DNA of 64,000 nt, taken from Bacteroidales bacterium. Its GTDB lineage: Bacteria > Bacteroidota > Bacteroidia > Bacteroidales > UBA932. The first letter of the stretch is position 1; every line of letters starts with the position of its first letter. The DNA is taken from assembly GCA_017398125.1 (NCBI GenBank), contig JAFQHE010000043.1, positions 1 to 64,000 on the forward strand, read 5' to 3'. This document shows positions 41,837 to 51,425 of the stretch, one piece after another. Made by a program: the position numbers and the translations under genes. The notes beneath the pieces were generated by a model. That model worked only from the letters and a program-made list of their open reading frames with translations, was not told the DNA's origin and made no database searches.

Positions 41837-43282
41837 ATGAATACTACTATTCTTTTAATCACTTTTGTTCTGTATACTTTGCTTCTCTTCTTTATTGCAT
41901 GGCTTACAAGCAGAAACAGCGACAGCAAAACATATTATACAGGAAATAAAAGTTCAAACTGGTTTTTGGTTGCATTTGGAATGATCGGCTCCTCAATGTC
42001 AGGCGTCTCATTCATGTCTTTGCCAGGTAATGTAATCAATGAGAACTTCTACTATATGCCAATGGTATTTGGTATGTTCTTTGGTTATGCAATTATTGCA
42101 GGACTTCTTTTGCCACTCTATTTCAAATTGAACCTGACCTCTATCTATACCTATCTCGAGCAGAGATTTGGTGCATACAGTTACAAGACCGGTGCCACTT
42201 TCTTTATCATTTCAAGACTATTGGGTGCAACTGTAAGGACATTCCTTGTGATTTTTGTGCTATACAACTTCGTTCTTGAGCCACTTGGCGTGCCGTTTGT
42301 TGTGGCAGCCATAATCTTTGTTGGTCTTGCAATCCTCTATACAATGAAGGGTGGTGTAAAGACCATTATCTATACAGATACAATTCAGACAACATTTATG
42401 ATTGTTGCCATTGTTGTATCAGTTTGTGTTATCTGCAACCAGTTGGACTGGAGCTTGGGCGATATGTTGAAGAATGTCCATGACAGCGATTTCTCAAATC
42501 TTTTTGACAAGGACACTGCATCACCGACACATTGGCTAAAACGTTTCTTGAGCGGCGTGCTTATTCCTATTGCAATGACCGGACTTGACCAGGCTATGAT
42601 GCAGAAGAGCTTGAGTTGCAAGAATATCAAAGAGGCACAGAAGAATGTAATGACATCAATCCTTATGATGATTCCTATCAACCTTCTATTTGTAACTCTT
42701 GGCGCTGTGCTTGCAATCTTCATGCAGAGCCATCCTGAACTTATTGAGGCTGTAACAACCGGAGCAGGCAAATTGGAGGCTGACAAGATATTCCCTACAG
42801 TAGCCCTCTCATTGGGACCTGTTGTTGGAGTAATCTTCTTTGTCGGACTTATTTCTGCTGCATATCCTACTTGTGCAAATGCCTTGACATCTCTTACAAC
42901 TTCAACATGTATTGACATTGTTGGAATTGAGAAGCATGATTGGGATGACCAGAAGAAAAAGAGAGTGAGAATGAATGTAACTTATGTAATGGCAATTCTG
43001 TTTGTCCTTCTCATTGTAGCATTCAATATCCTCAAGAATGATGCTGTAATCAACATGGTTTACCAGATTGCATCATACACTTATGGTCCGCTTTTGGGAT
43101 TGTTCATGTTGGGTATATTGACCAAAGCAAAGATCAATGATAAGGTTGTACCTTATGTTTGTGTTGCCGCACCGGTAATCTGTTATTTGATTGAGAATTT
43201 CGTATTCAGTTTCGGATTCTCGCTAATTGCAGTCTGTGCAGCAATCACATTCTTCGGTCTGTTGATTTTCAGAAAGAAATAG
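41837..43282 (+). CDS. Sodium:solute symporter (SSS family), possible amino-sugar transporter
   Basis: The 481-residue protein has about 13 membrane helices of the SSS fold. Recognisable parts are the N-terminal NSDSKTYYTGNKSSNWFLVAFGMIGSSMSGVSFMSLPG, YTYLEQRFG, IYTDTIQTTFM, and TGLDQAMMQKSLSCKNIKEAQKN. The substrate cannot be read from the sequence. Its position after the MurNAc kinase, murQ and recR suggests uptake of N-acetylmuramic acid or another peptidoglycan sugar. A comparable transporter-kinase-etherase set (murTKQ) is known in Tannerella forsythia. The next gene, mntP, follows after 30 bases. Confidence 0.8.
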   Translation: MNTTILLITFVLYTLLLFFIAWLTSRNSDSKTYYTGNKSSNWFLVAFGMIGSSMSGVSFMSLPGNVINENFYYMPMVFGMFFGYAIIAGLLLPLYFKLNLTSIYTYLEQRFGAYSYKTGATFFIISRLLGATVRTFLVIFVLYNFVLEPLGVPFVVAAIIFVGLAILYTMKGGVKTIIYTDTIQTTFMIVAIVVSVCVICNQLDWSLGDMLKNVHDSDFSNLFDKDTASPTHWLKRFLSGVLIPIAMTGLDQAMMQKSLSCKNIKEAQKNVMTSILMMIPINLLFVTLGAVLAIFMQSHPELIEAVTTGAGKLEADKIFPTVALSLGPVVGVIFFVGLISAAYPTCANALTSLTTSTCIDIVGIEKHDWDDQKKKRVRMNVTYVMAILFVLLIVAFNILKNDAVINMVYQIASYTYGPLLGLFMLGILTKAKINDKVVPYVCVAAPVICYLIENFVFSFGFSLIAVCAAITFFGLLIFRKK

Positions 43283-43312
43283 TTTTTTACCCGCTTTTCC
43301 GCTCTTAGTCAC

Positions 43313-43894
43313 ATGAGTCTGTTTGAACTTCTGATTCTTGCAATAAGTCTCTGTTTTGACACTTTTGCTGTCTCTTTGGGCGGTGGAATGGGTTTGAAGA
43401 ACAATAAATTCTCAAAGAAGGCCTTTATTATGGCCTTCTTTGGTTTTTTTCAGGCCGCGCTTCTCTTTACAGGATGGGCCGCAGGTGCCCTTTTTGCGCC
43501 ATATATCATTAAATGGGACCATTGGATTGCTTTTATTATTTTGGCTTATATAGGCGGAAAAATGATAATTGAGAATATTGGAGACAAAGAGTCAAAAGAG
43601 GAGGCCGCAATCCAGGTAAATCTTGAAAATATCAGGACTCTCTCAATTCTTGCCATTGCAACAAGCATCGATGCGGTAGCTGTTGGTGTAAGTCTCGCTT
43701 TTGTGGACCTTTCACTTGTGCGTGTACTCTTTGTTACCCTTTTTACCTTTATTTTTACAGCTTTAGCTTCACTTGTAGGTATGGAGAGCGGGCGCAAGAT
43801 AGGGGCCAGGATAGGCAAAAAAGCAACAATATTGGGAGGCCTCATTTTGCTTCTGATTGGTCTGAAAATCCTCATTGAGCATCTTTTTTTATAG
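43313..43894 (+). CDS. mntP: Manganese efflux pump MntP
   Basis: The 193-residue protein has six membrane helices of the MntP (DUF204) family, an internally duplicated fold. Each half carries the acidic signature: LAISLCFDTFAVSLGGGMG in the first and LAIATSIDAVAVGVSLAFVDLS in the second, whose Asp residues are needed for Mn export. Length is standard. It exports excess Mn(II) from the cytoplasm. In many bacteria a Mn-responsive leader controls this gene, but here only 30 bases separate it from the symporter, leaving no room for such a leader. It may be co-transcribed with the upstream genes. Confidence 0.92.
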   Translation: MSLFELLILAISLCFDTFAVSLGGGMGLKNNKFSKKAFIMAFFGFFQAALLFTGWAAGALFAPYIIKWDHWIAFIILAYIGGKMIIENIGDKESKEEAAIQVNLENIRTLSILAIATSIDAVAVGVSLAFVDLSLVRVLFVTLFTFIFTALASLVGMESGRKIGARIGKKATILGGLILLLIGLKILIEHLFL

Positions 43895-43922
43895 CAAGGT
43901 CAATCCTCTATTTGCATCTGTT

Positions 43923-43946
43923 CAAATGGGTAAATAACCCCATTTG
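43923..43946. terminator. Stem-loop after mntP
   Basis: CAAATGGG (43923-43930) pairs perfectly with CCCATTTG (43939-43946), loop of eight bases, 28 bases after the mntP stop. No U-tract follows on the plus strand, so intrinsic termination is possible but weak. Confidence 0.4.
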
Positions 43947-44016
43947 GGTAGCATAGTGTTGCTTTAATTTGTACAAATTTGTAATTTATAAGTAACTATC
44001 GGGAGCAAAATTTTAC

Positions 44017-44024
44017 TATATTTG
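44017..44024 (+). promoter_or_regulatory. -7 promoter element of the corA gene
   Basis: TATATTTG matches TAnnTTTG exactly, 66 bases before the ATG at 44091. The short leader contains no folded motif that I recognise as a magnesium-sensing riboswitch. Confidence 0.45.
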
Positions 44025-44090
44025 CATGGATATATGCACTTTGCCTGGGTTGTAAAGTGTTAGTTAGGAACTTCTAAAGGTAGAACGGGT

Positions 44091-45038
44091 ATGATTGAGA
44101 TTTTCTACAAGTCTAAAGGACAGGTTCTTCCATCAAATGAGATGGCTTTGTTGAACGATCTGGGATGGGACGATGTTCTTTGGATTGACCTGTTTGAACC
44201 TACAGGTGAGGAGAAACGCTCGGTAGAGGATTTCCTTGAAACAACCTTGCAGAGCAGGGCCCAGGCTGAGGAGATTGAGAGTTCTTCTCGTTATTCAGAG
44301 ACTGAAACCACAATCTTTGCCAATACCAACTTCCTTATTCCAGGTCCCGATGACTATTCGATGGAGACTGTCTCTTTCATCATTTCTGAAAGTATTCTTG
44401 TAACTATACGTCAGGTTCCCTTGCGTACATTTACCGACATGCAGCGCAGGGTGCAGCTCGCATCAAAACTTTATCCAACAGGCTATCATATTCTTGTTGC
44501 CATTCTTGAGAATAGGATTGACCTTGATGCCGACATGATTGAGCTTATGAGTAAGGAGATTGCCCAGTTCAGCAAACGTGTAAGTGTGGGCGAGAATGTG
44601 AATGAGGAGTTCCTTTTGGATATTAACCAGTTGCAGGAAAATACAATGCTCGTGCGTGAGAATGTCATTGACAAGCAGCGTATGATTTCTGCAATCCTCA
44701 AGAGTGACAAGTTCCCGAGGGATGTGCACACAAAACTTACAGTTGTGCTCAAGGATATTTCATCACTCTTGAACCACACCAATTTCAGTTTTGAAAGGTT
44801 GGAGTATCTTCAGAACACTGTTCTGGGTCTTATCAATCTTGACCAGAACAAAATCATGAAGATTCTTACCTTTGTTTCGTTGCTTTTCATGCCACCAACA
44901 CTCATTTCGGGTATCTTTGGTATGAATGTCAATTTGCCGCTTTTGGGAAACATGTCGGATTTCTTCATAGTCCTTGGCGTCATGCTCGTATCTGTTCTTG
45001 TGGCCTCGTTCCTTTTCAGAAAGAGGAAGATGCTGTAG
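44091..45038 (+). CDS. corA: CorA family magnesium/divalent cation transporter
   Basis: The 315-residue protein has a large cytoplasmic N-terminal domain and two C-terminal membrane helices: ILTFVSLLFMPPTLISGIFGMN and FFIVLGVMLVSVLVASFLF. The signature GMN motif ends helix 1 (FGMNVNLPLLG), and the RKRKML tail is basic. CorA proteins are pentameric channels that take up Mg(II); some transport Co or Ni. The cytoplasmic part includes EEIESSSRYSETETTIF and FAN as in the family. It has its own promoter and ends the plus-strand run; the next gene is convergent. Confidence 0.92.
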   Translation: MIEIFYKSKGQVLPSNEMALLNDLGWDDVLWIDLFEPTGEEKRSVEDFLETTLQSRAQAEEIESSSRYSETETTIFANTNFLIPGPDDYSMETVSFIISESILVTIRQVPLRTFTDMQRRVQLASKLYPTGYHILVAILENRIDLDADMIELMSKEIAQFSKRVSVGENVNEEFLLDINQLQENTMLVRENVIDKQRMISAILKSDKFPRDVHTKLTVVLKDISSLLNHTNFSFERLEYLQNTVLGLINLDQNKIMKILTFVSLLFMPPTLISGIFGMNVNLPLLGNMSDFFIVLGVMLVSVLVASFLFRKRKML

Positions 45039-45118
45039 AGGTTGGTTGTTACTGAGTTTTCATTAAGCAATAGTGCTATAAACCAAGGGATAACCGCAAA
45101 TAGAAACTTATAAATAGA

Positions 45119-45152
45119 GACCCCCTGTTAGAAAGTGCTCTAATAGGGGGTC
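45119..45152. terminator. Strong stem-loop between convergent corA and POT-like genes
   Basis: GACCCCCT (45119-45126) pairs with AGGGGGTC (45145-45152), and TTAGA with TCTAA extends the stem past one mismatch, giving about 14 pairs. It lies between two convergent stops. The flanking T-runs are weak. It probably ends transcripts from both sides. Confidence 0.55.
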
Positions 45153-45215
45153 GCTGTTTGATGAGAGACCTTTTGAGTCAGTCTCATTAATTCATTTGTC
45201 AGTTCTTATAAACTC

Positions 45216-46517
45216 CTATTTCTTTTTATTAACAATCTTGTTGTACAGCAGCAGTCCTACTATGCTCAATACTCCAATGCCGCTGAAGATGAGCCATAGG
45301 AGTTGTGGCTGGTTCATCTGCTCAACTATTTTCTGGTAAAGGCTTGCTCCAAGGAATGAGCCGATTGAGCTTCCGATTACGCCATAAAGGAAGGAGTATC
45401 CCATATATAGAGCCTTTTTGTCGGGAGGAGCAATAATACCAATATATGAGAGGAATTTTGGATGTGTGGTCATCTCACCAAGTGTGAAGATGATAAGTCC
45501 GGCAATGAAGATCCAAGGAGTGCTTCCGAGGCTCAAAATGAACATTCCAAGAGTTCCGCAGCCAATACCCATAATCATTGTAGGCAGTGCAGGCCACTTC
45601 TGTACAAGTTTTGAAACTATAAGTTGAAGGCAGATGATTACACCAGCATTAATTACAGTAACGTGCTCTGTATCAAATTTCCAACTTGGGTCTGCGACAA
45701 AGATTGAAAGGAAGGAGTTTACCGCATCATTTACAGGAGTCATGTCAACATGCTCTTTAAGATACCAAAGAACAGTGCCGTACATCTGGAAATAGAGAAT
45801 CCAGAAGCCTGAATACAAGAATATCAGAACAATGAACTTTACATCCTTAAGCACCTCTACAATTCCTACAAAGAGTTTTTTGAGGCTTTGTCCCACAGAT
45901 TCGCCGCCAAGTTTTTTCTGAAGTTCAAGGTTGGCTTTAGGCTCCCTGTAGATGAAGGTATTTATAAGCATCAGGATACAGCCTACAGCTGCAGCCATAT
46001 AGAAGATGTAGTGGTATCCTTGTGCTTTTAGCATAGGAACAAGGATAAGCGGTACAAGGAACGCTCCAAGGTTAATTGACCAGTAGAAGATTCCAAAACC
46101 GAGAGTTGAGTTCTCTTCTGTGGTTGATTTTGCAATTGTGCCCGATATTACTGGTTTGAAGAAGCCGGCGCCAACAGCCATAAGAAGAAGTGAAGCAAAT
46201 ACCGGGATGTAAGATTCAGTCATTGCTGTAAGAAAGTAACCTCCTGTTATACATGTAAATGCAAAGAAGAGGATTCTTCTGAAACCAAACCTGTCTGCTA
46301 TACCTCCAGCTATAATGGGAAGGAAGTAGAGTAGGGGCTGTATTGTACCCATAATGGTACCGGCTTGAGCCTTTGTGAAGCCAAGACCTCCTTCTTCTCC
46401 GCTGATTACAAGATAAACAGAAAGGACAGACAATACTCCATAGTATGCTCCTCTTTCAAAAAATTCCATAATGATTGCAACCCAGAAGTTGCGTTCAAAT
46501 CCTTTGTTGTTTTTCAT
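45216..46517 (-). CDS. POT/PTR-like oligopeptide:proton symporter (MFS)
   Basis: The 433-residue membrane protein begins FWVAIIMEFFERGAYYGVLSVLSVYL, close to the ExxER...YYG signature of proton-dependent oligopeptide transporters. It then has GTIMGTIQPLLYFLPIIAGGIADRFGFRRIL (MFS loop 2-3 motif), GAGFFKPVISGTIA and GFGIFYWSINLGAFLVPL, matching POT helices 4 and 5. Twelve helices can be counted. Import of di- and tripeptides is likely. Bacteroidota members differ somewhat from the enteric ones, so the substrate should be taken as probable only. The gene is monocistronic, divergent from rpsA. Confidence 0.82.
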   Translation of the reverse strand: MKNNKGFERNFWVAIIMEFFERGAYYGVLSVLSVYLVISGEEGGLGFTKAQAGTIMGTIQPLLYFLPIIAGGIADRFGFRRILFFAFTCITGGYFLTAMTESYIPVFASLLLMAVGAGFFKPVISGTIAKSTTEENSTLGFGIFYWSINLGAFLVPLILVPMLKAQGYHYIFYMAAAVGCILMLINTFIYREPKANLELQKKLGGESVGQSLKKLFVGIVEVLKDVKFIVLIFLYSGFWILYFQMYGTVLWYLKEHVDMTPVNDAVNSFLSIFVADPSWKFDTEHVTVINAGVIICLQLIVSKLVQKWPALPTMIMGIGCGTLGMFILSLGSTPWIFIAGLIIFTLGEMTTHPKFLSYIGIIAPPDKKALYMGYSFLYGVIGSSIGSFLGASLYQKIVEQMNQPQLLWLIFSGIGVLSIVGLLLYNKIVNKKK

Positions 46518-46766
46518 TCCTTTATATTTAGTTTTATCAAATTGTCTTCCCGACGGTATTGGCGGGCACTCTTTTTTGACTTTTGCAATTTGTTGAAATG
46601 CTGTTTTTTATATCCATTTGTCGGGATTGCAAAGATATGTATAAAATTGAACAAAATTGTGTTGAAAATATTTGGATAACTGCTCAATAATCACTACTTT
46701 CGCGCACTCAAAATTTTTGAGACTATAAATAATGTTTAACCCACTTATTTTTAACAAATTAAACAA

Positions 46767-48674
46767 ATGAGTAAAGAAAAACAAATGATTGACGCAGAGG
46801 AGCCAGTAGTAGCTTCAGTGCGCAAAGAGGAGTCAATGGAGGCTTTTGTAGAGGAGACTCCTGCGATTGTAGACGCAACAAAAAAACGTAAAAGCAATGC
46901 TTCTGTTGCAATTGACAAATTTGACTGGGATGCTTTTGAGAGCGGTACTGAGTACGGTGTATCAAGAGAGGAGGTTGAGCAGCAGTACAGCCAGACACTT
47001 TCTACAGTTATCGAGAATGAGGTTGTAGAGGGTACAGTTGTAGCTATCAGCAAAAGAGAGGTTCTAGTTAACATTGGTTACAAGAGCGAGGGTATCATTG
47101 CAATTAGCGAGTTCAGATATAATCCTGAGTTGGCTGTTGGTGACAAAGTAGAGGTATACGTTGAGAATGCTGAGGACAAAAAAGGCCAGCTTATCCTTTC
47201 ACACAAGAAAGCACGTTCATTCCGCTCATGGGATAGAGTTAATGAGGCATTTGACAAAGATGAGATCGTTAAGGGTTACATCAAGTGCCGCACTAAGGGT
47301 GGTATGATTGTAGACGTATTTGGAATTGAGGCATTCTTGCCAGGTTCACAAATTGACGTTAAACCTATCCGTGATTACGATATCTTCGTTAACAAGACTA
47401 TGGAGTTCAAGATTGTTAAGATCAACCATGAGTTCCGTAACGTTGTAGTATCACACAAAGCTCTTATCGAGGCAGAGCTTGAGGCTCAGAAAGCTGACAT
47501 TATCGGCAAACTTGAGAAGGGTCAGGTTCTTGAGGGTACAGTTAAGAACATCACTTCATACGGTGTGTTCATTGATCTTGGCGGTGTTGACGGCCTTATC
47601 CACATCACTGACTTGTCATGGGGCAGAATCAACCATCCAGAGGAGGTTGTTAAACTTGACGAGAAGATCAACGTTGTTATCCTTGACTTCGATGATACAA
47701 AGAAACGTATCGCTCTTGGTCTAAAACAACTTACTGCTCATCCTTGGGACAACTTGGATGCAAACTTGAACGTTGGTGACAAAGTTAAAGGTAAAGTAGT
47801 TGTTCTTGCTGATTACGGTGCATTCATTGAGATTCAGCCAGGCGTAGAGGGTCTTATCCACGTTTCTGAGATGTCATGGTCTTCTCACTTGAGAAGCGCA
47901 CAGGACTTCTTGAAAGTTGGTGACGAGGTAGAGGCTTGTATTCTTACCCTTGACAGAGAGGAGAGAAAGATGTCTCTTGGTATCAAACAGTTGAAAGCAG
48001 ATCCATGGGCTACTATTGTTGAGAAATATCCTGCAGGTTCAAAACACAGCGCTATCGTTAGAAACTTCACTAACTTCGGTGTATTTGTTGAGCTAGAGGA
48101 GGGTGTTGACGGTCTAGTACACATCAGCGATCTATCTTGGACTAAGAAGGTTAAACATCCGTCTGAGTTCACTTCAATTGGTGAGACTCTAGAGGTTGTT
48201 GTTCTTGAGATCGATCAGGAGAACAGACGTTTGAGCCTTGGTCACAAACAGCTTGAGGAGAACCCATGGGATGTATTTGAGACTATCTTCACTGTAGGTT
48301 CTGTTCATGAGGGTACTATCACTGCATTCAATGAGAAAGGTGCTACTGTAGCTCTAGAGTATGGCATTGAGGGTTTTGCTCCAGCTAAAGCTCTAACTAA
48401 AGAGGACGGTTCAGTTGCCAAAGCTGAGGAGAAATTGGATTTCAAAGTAATTGAGTTCAACAAATCAAACAAGAAGATTGTTCTTTCTCACTCAAGAATT
48501 GCTGAGGATGTAAAGAAAGAGGCTGAGGTAAAAGAGAACAAAGAGAAGGCAGCAGAGGTTGAGTCTACTCAGAAAGCAGTTAAAAAGATTAAAGCTAACA
48601 TTGAGAAAACCACTCTAGGTGACATCAGTGAGCTTGCTGCACTTAAAGATTCAATGGAGAAATCTTCAAAATAA
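46767..48674 (+). CDS. rpsA: 30S ribosomal protein S1
   Basis: The 635-residue protein has six S1 RNA-binding repeats. The first is VVEGTVVAISKREVLVNIGYKSEGIIAISEF; the best later ones are VLEGTVKNITSYGVFIDLGGVDGLIHITDLSW and AIVRNFTNFGVFVELEEGVDGLVHISDLSW. S1 helps mRNA bind and unfold on the 30S subunit, which matters in Bacteroidota, where Shine-Dalgarno sequences are rare. An acidic N-terminal extension (about 65 residues) and a Lys/Glu-rich tail are typical of this phylum. A near-consensus -7 element (TACTTTCG) lies about 70 bases upstream. RNase Z follows after three bases. Confidence 0.96.
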   Translation: MSKEKQMIDAEEPVVASVRKEESMEAFVEETPAIVDATKKRKSNASVAIDKFDWDAFESGTEYGVSREEVEQQYSQTLSTVIENEVVEGTVVAISKREVLVNIGYKSEGIIAISEFRYNPELAVGDKVEVYVENAEDKKGQLILSHKKARSFRSWDRVNEAFDKDEIVKGYIKCRTKGGMIVDVFGIEAFLPGSQIDVKPIRDYDIFVNKTMEFKIVKINHEFRNVVVSHKALIEAELEAQKADIIGKLEKGQVLEGTVKNITSYGVFIDLGGVDGLIHITDLSWGRINHPEEVVKLDEKINVVILDFDDTKKRIALGLKQLTAHPWDNLDANLNVGDKVKGKVVVLADYGAFIEIQPGVEGLIHVSEMSWSSHLRSAQDFLKVGDEVEACILTLDREERKMSLGIKQLKADPWATIVEKYPAGSKHSAIVRNFTNFGVFVELEEGVDGLVHISDLSWTKKVKHPSEFTSIGETLEVVVLEIDQENRRLSLGHKQLEENPWDVFETIFTVGSVHEGTITAFNEKGATVALEYGIEGFAPAKALTKEDGSVAKAEEKLDFKVIEFNKSNKKIVLSHSRIAEDVKKEAEVKENKEKAAEVESTQKAVKKIKANIEKTTLGDISELAALKDSMEKSSK

Positions 48675-48677
48675 TTG

Positions 48678-49691
48678 ATGGAATTTTCTTTTATGACATT
48701 GGGGACGGCTTCGGCCCTCCCCACTGCCAATAGATATCCAAGCGCTCACATCCTTACGGTTCGTGAGCGTTTGTTTTTGATAGACTGCGGAGAGGGCGCT
48801 CAGATGCAGCTCAGAAAAGCTGGGATATCCATTGCCAGAATTGACCATATTTTTATATCACACCTTCATGGAGACCATATTTTTGGCCTCTTTGGTCTTC
48901 TTTCGACATTGGCCATGATGGGAAGAACAGCTCCGCTCTATATTTATGCACCATATAAGATGGAGGTTGTTCTGGAATTTTTCAGAGAACATTTTGGTGA
49001 AGGTATAAAGTACGAGATTGTTCATAAACCTATAAGATGTCAGGAGCCGACAATGGTTCTTGATGTGAAAAATATTGAGGTTTATGCTCTCCCTTTGCAG
49101 CATAGGGGGGAGACCTACGGCTATATCTTCAAGGAGAAGATGCCTCAGAGAAATATCCATAAGCATCTTATCGAGCCCTACAAATTGAGCCTTTATGAGA
49201 TTGCTCGTCTGAAGGAGGGGCAGGATGTAAGACGTGTTGTTTCACTTGATGAGGAGTCCGGTAATGGTCAGGAGCAGGAAACTGTTAATAATTCAGAAAT
49301 ATATGACAAAGTTGAATATGAGCAACTGTTGAAATCTGATGAGTTTACCTATCTCCCATATAAGCCCAGATCATTTGCATATTGTTCAGACACTGCCCCC
49401 TTTGATCAGTTGTCTGAATGGGTAAAAGGTGTTGATCTGTTGTATCACGAAGGAACCTATGGTTCTGAATTGGCAGATATGGCAAAGAGTACATTTCACT
49501 CTACCTCAAGTGATGCTGCAAGATGTGCCTTTAAAGCGGCCGTTGGGAAGTTGGTTATAGGACACTATTCATCGAGATATAAGAGCATAGATCCTTTAGT
49601 TGAAGAGGCCAGAAAAATATTTTCAGAGACATATCCTGCAAAAGAGGGCGCGAAATTTGATATACCACTTATAAAATCAAACATTAATTGA
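48678..49691 (+). CDS. rnz: Ribonuclease Z
   Basis: This 337-residue metallo-beta-lactamase-fold enzyme trims tRNA 3' ends. The zinc motif is FISHLHGDHIFGLFGLL (HxHxDH). Other conserved parts are GTASALPTANRYPSAHIL, LIDCGEGAQMQL, YCSDTAPFDQL, LLYHEGTYGSEL, HSTSSDAARCAFKAAVGKLVIGHYSSRY. The start is ATG 48678, directly after the rpsA stop, so the two are co-transcribed. A polar insert around residues 190-215 (EESGNGQEQETVNNSE) makes it slightly longer than the usual 300-310 residues. Confidence 0.95.
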   Translation: MEFSFMTLGTASALPTANRYPSAHILTVRERLFLIDCGEGAQMQLRKAGISIARIDHIFISHLHGDHIFGLFGLLSTLAMMGRTAPLYIYAPYKMEVVLEFFREHFGEGIKYEIVHKPIRCQEPTMVLDVKNIEVYALPLQHRGETYGYIFKEKMPQRNIHKHLIEPYKLSLYEIARLKEGQDVRRVVSLDEESGNGQEQETVNNSEIYDKVEYEQLLKSDEFTYLPYKPRSFAYCSDTAPFDQLSEWVKGVDLLYHEGTYGSELADMAKSTFHSTSSDAARCAFKAAVGKLVIGHYSSRYKSIDPLVEEARKIFSETYPAKEGAKFDIPLIKSNIN

Positions 49692-49710
49692 CGGTAATGG
49701 TTATAATGTT

Positions 49711-51378
49711 ATGGTTAAGTATTCTACAAAACAGTTTGATATGATAAGAAATTTTATGTCAAGTATCAATTTAAGAAACTTTTCAAAGTTGCTTGCAACT
49801 CTTGTTACAAGTATTCTCTTTACTGTCATTCCAAATATCTCCTCTGCTCAGTTCGGCATTGTTGACCCAAAGGAACAGCAGCTTGAAGAGGCTGTGGGAA
49901 AGGTAGGACAGACTCTGTTCAATATCAACAAATATTATTTGGATACTGTTAATTTTAAAGGTATATCTGAAGAGCTTGTTAAGAGTGTTATTGCCAAATT
50001 GGATCCTCATTCATCTTATATCTCTGCAGAGGATGTAAAGGCCATGAATGAGCCTCTTGAGGGTAATTTTGATGGTATAGGAGTTGAATTTGCCTTGATA
50101 AATGATACTCTTACAATTCAGGCGACGGTTCCTGGTGGACCGAGTGAAAAGGTCGGAATAAAGGCAGGTGACAAGATTGTTAAGGTTGATGGTGAGATAA
50201 TTGCGGGTACCGGGCTTACAATAGAGAGAGTACACAAATATTTAAGGGGACCGAAAGGTACTAAAGTTACTGTTGGAGTTGTAAGAAAGGGAAGTGATGC
50301 CCAGAATATTGATTTTGTAATTACACGTGATAAGATTCCTTTGAACAGTGTAGATGCAGCTTATGAGATAGAGCCTGGAATTTTATATATCAAATTGAGC
50401 AGGTTTGCAGCAACATCATACCAGGAGATTATGAAATTCATTCTTACTCATCAGGGGGAGAGAAATGGGTTGATCCTTGATTTGAGGGGAAATGGCGGTG
50501 GCTATCTTCTTGCTGCACTTCAAATTGCAAACGAGTTTCTTGATCAGGGGCAATTGATGCTCTATACAGAGGGCCGTACAGTGAGACGTATGAGCGAGTA
50601 TGCGAATGGCCGCGGACTCTTAACTGATATTCCTGTTGTTGTGCTGATTGATGAAAATTCTGCCTCTGCAAGTGAAATTGTCTCAGGTGCAATACAGGAT
50701 TGGGACAGAGGCACCATTGTAGGCCGCAGATCATTCGGAAAGGGACTTGTTCAGCAACAATTTGACCTTTTTGACGGCTCTCAGTTAAGATTGACAGTTG
50801 CCCGTTACCATACACCAAGCGGAAGGGTAATTCAGTCTCCGTATGAGCAGGGTAAGGCCGAGGATTATTATAAGGCTTTCTACGACAGATATGAAAAGGG
50901 TGAAACCTTCAGCAAGGATAGCATTCATTTCCCTGATTCTTTAAAATTCAAGACATTGCGTCTTGGCCGTACCGTATACGGCGGAGGCGGCATTATGCCG
51001 GATCTCTTCATACCTGCAGATACAAGCCACTATACTCCATTCTTTGGAGAGATTGTCCGTAAAGGTCTTCTTGCAGATTTTGTAAACAGTTATGTAGACA
51101 ATAACAGAGAGCAGCTTCAAAAGAGGTACAAAACATCATCGCAATTTATTGCTTCTTTTGATGTAACACCAAAATTGTTTGACCAGTTCCTTGCTCTTTG
51201 CAAGAGTAAGGGGGTTGAGCCTGTCGGGCAGGCGTTGGAAATTTCTGGTCCGGAGCTGAAAAAATATATAAAAGCCTATATTATAAGAAATCTATTTGAC
51301 TTTAATGAGTATATAAGATTTCTCAATACTGATGATATTGAAGTGGAAAAAGCCCTTGAGATTGTCAAGGGCCATTAG
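49711..51378 (+). CDS. S41 family C-terminal processing peptidase
   Basis: The product of about 555 residues is a CtpA/Prc-type serine protease for the periplasm. A signal peptide is best seen from the Met at 49756 (MSSINLRNFSKLLATLV...SAQF); the ATG at 49711 would add 15 residues. It has an N-terminal helical cap (DPHSSYISAEDV), a PDZ domain (GIGVEFALINDTLTIQATV and GIKAGDKIVKVDGE) and the S41 core with DLRGNGGGYLLAA, the catalytic Ser in DENSASASEIVSGA and the Lys in GRRSFGKGLVQ. A C-terminal about 130-residue helical part is typical of Bacteroidota. It lies 19 bases after rnz. Confidence 0.92.
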   Translation: MVKYSTKQFDMIRNFMSSINLRNFSKLLATLVTSILFTVIPNISSAQFGIVDPKEQQLEEAVGKVGQTLFNINKYYLDTVNFKGISEELVKSVIAKLDPHSSYISAEDVKAMNEPLEGNFDGIGVEFALINDTLTIQATVPGGPSEKVGIKAGDKIVKVDGEIIAGTGLTIERVHKYLRGPKGTKVTVGVVRKGSDAQNIDFVITRDKIPLNSVDAAYEIEPGILYIKLSRFAATSYQEIMKFILTHQGERNGLILDLRGNGGGYLLAALQIANEFLDQGQLMLYTEGRTVRRMSEYANGRGLLTDIPVVVLIDENSASASEIVSGAIQDWDRGTIVGRRSFGKGLVQQQFDLFDGSQLRLTVARYHTPSGRVIQSPYEQGKAEDYYKAFYDRYEKGETFSKDSIHFPDSLKFKTLRLGRTVYGGGGIMPDLFIPADTSHYTPFFGEIVRKGLLADFVNSYVDNNREQLQKRYKTSSQFIASFDVTPKLFDQFLALCKSKGVEPVGQALEISGPELKKYIKAYIIRNLFDFNEYIRFLNTDDIEVEKALEIVKGH

Positions 51379-51425
51379 CTTTCATGTATTTATCAATGAG
51401 AGTTCAGAGACTTTTACAGTCAATA

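Noticed and set aside
43925..44090. Magnesium riboswitch ahead of corA
   Set aside because: Only a simple inverted repeat and a promoter box are visible. The segment after the promoter is too short for a known Mg-sensing leader.
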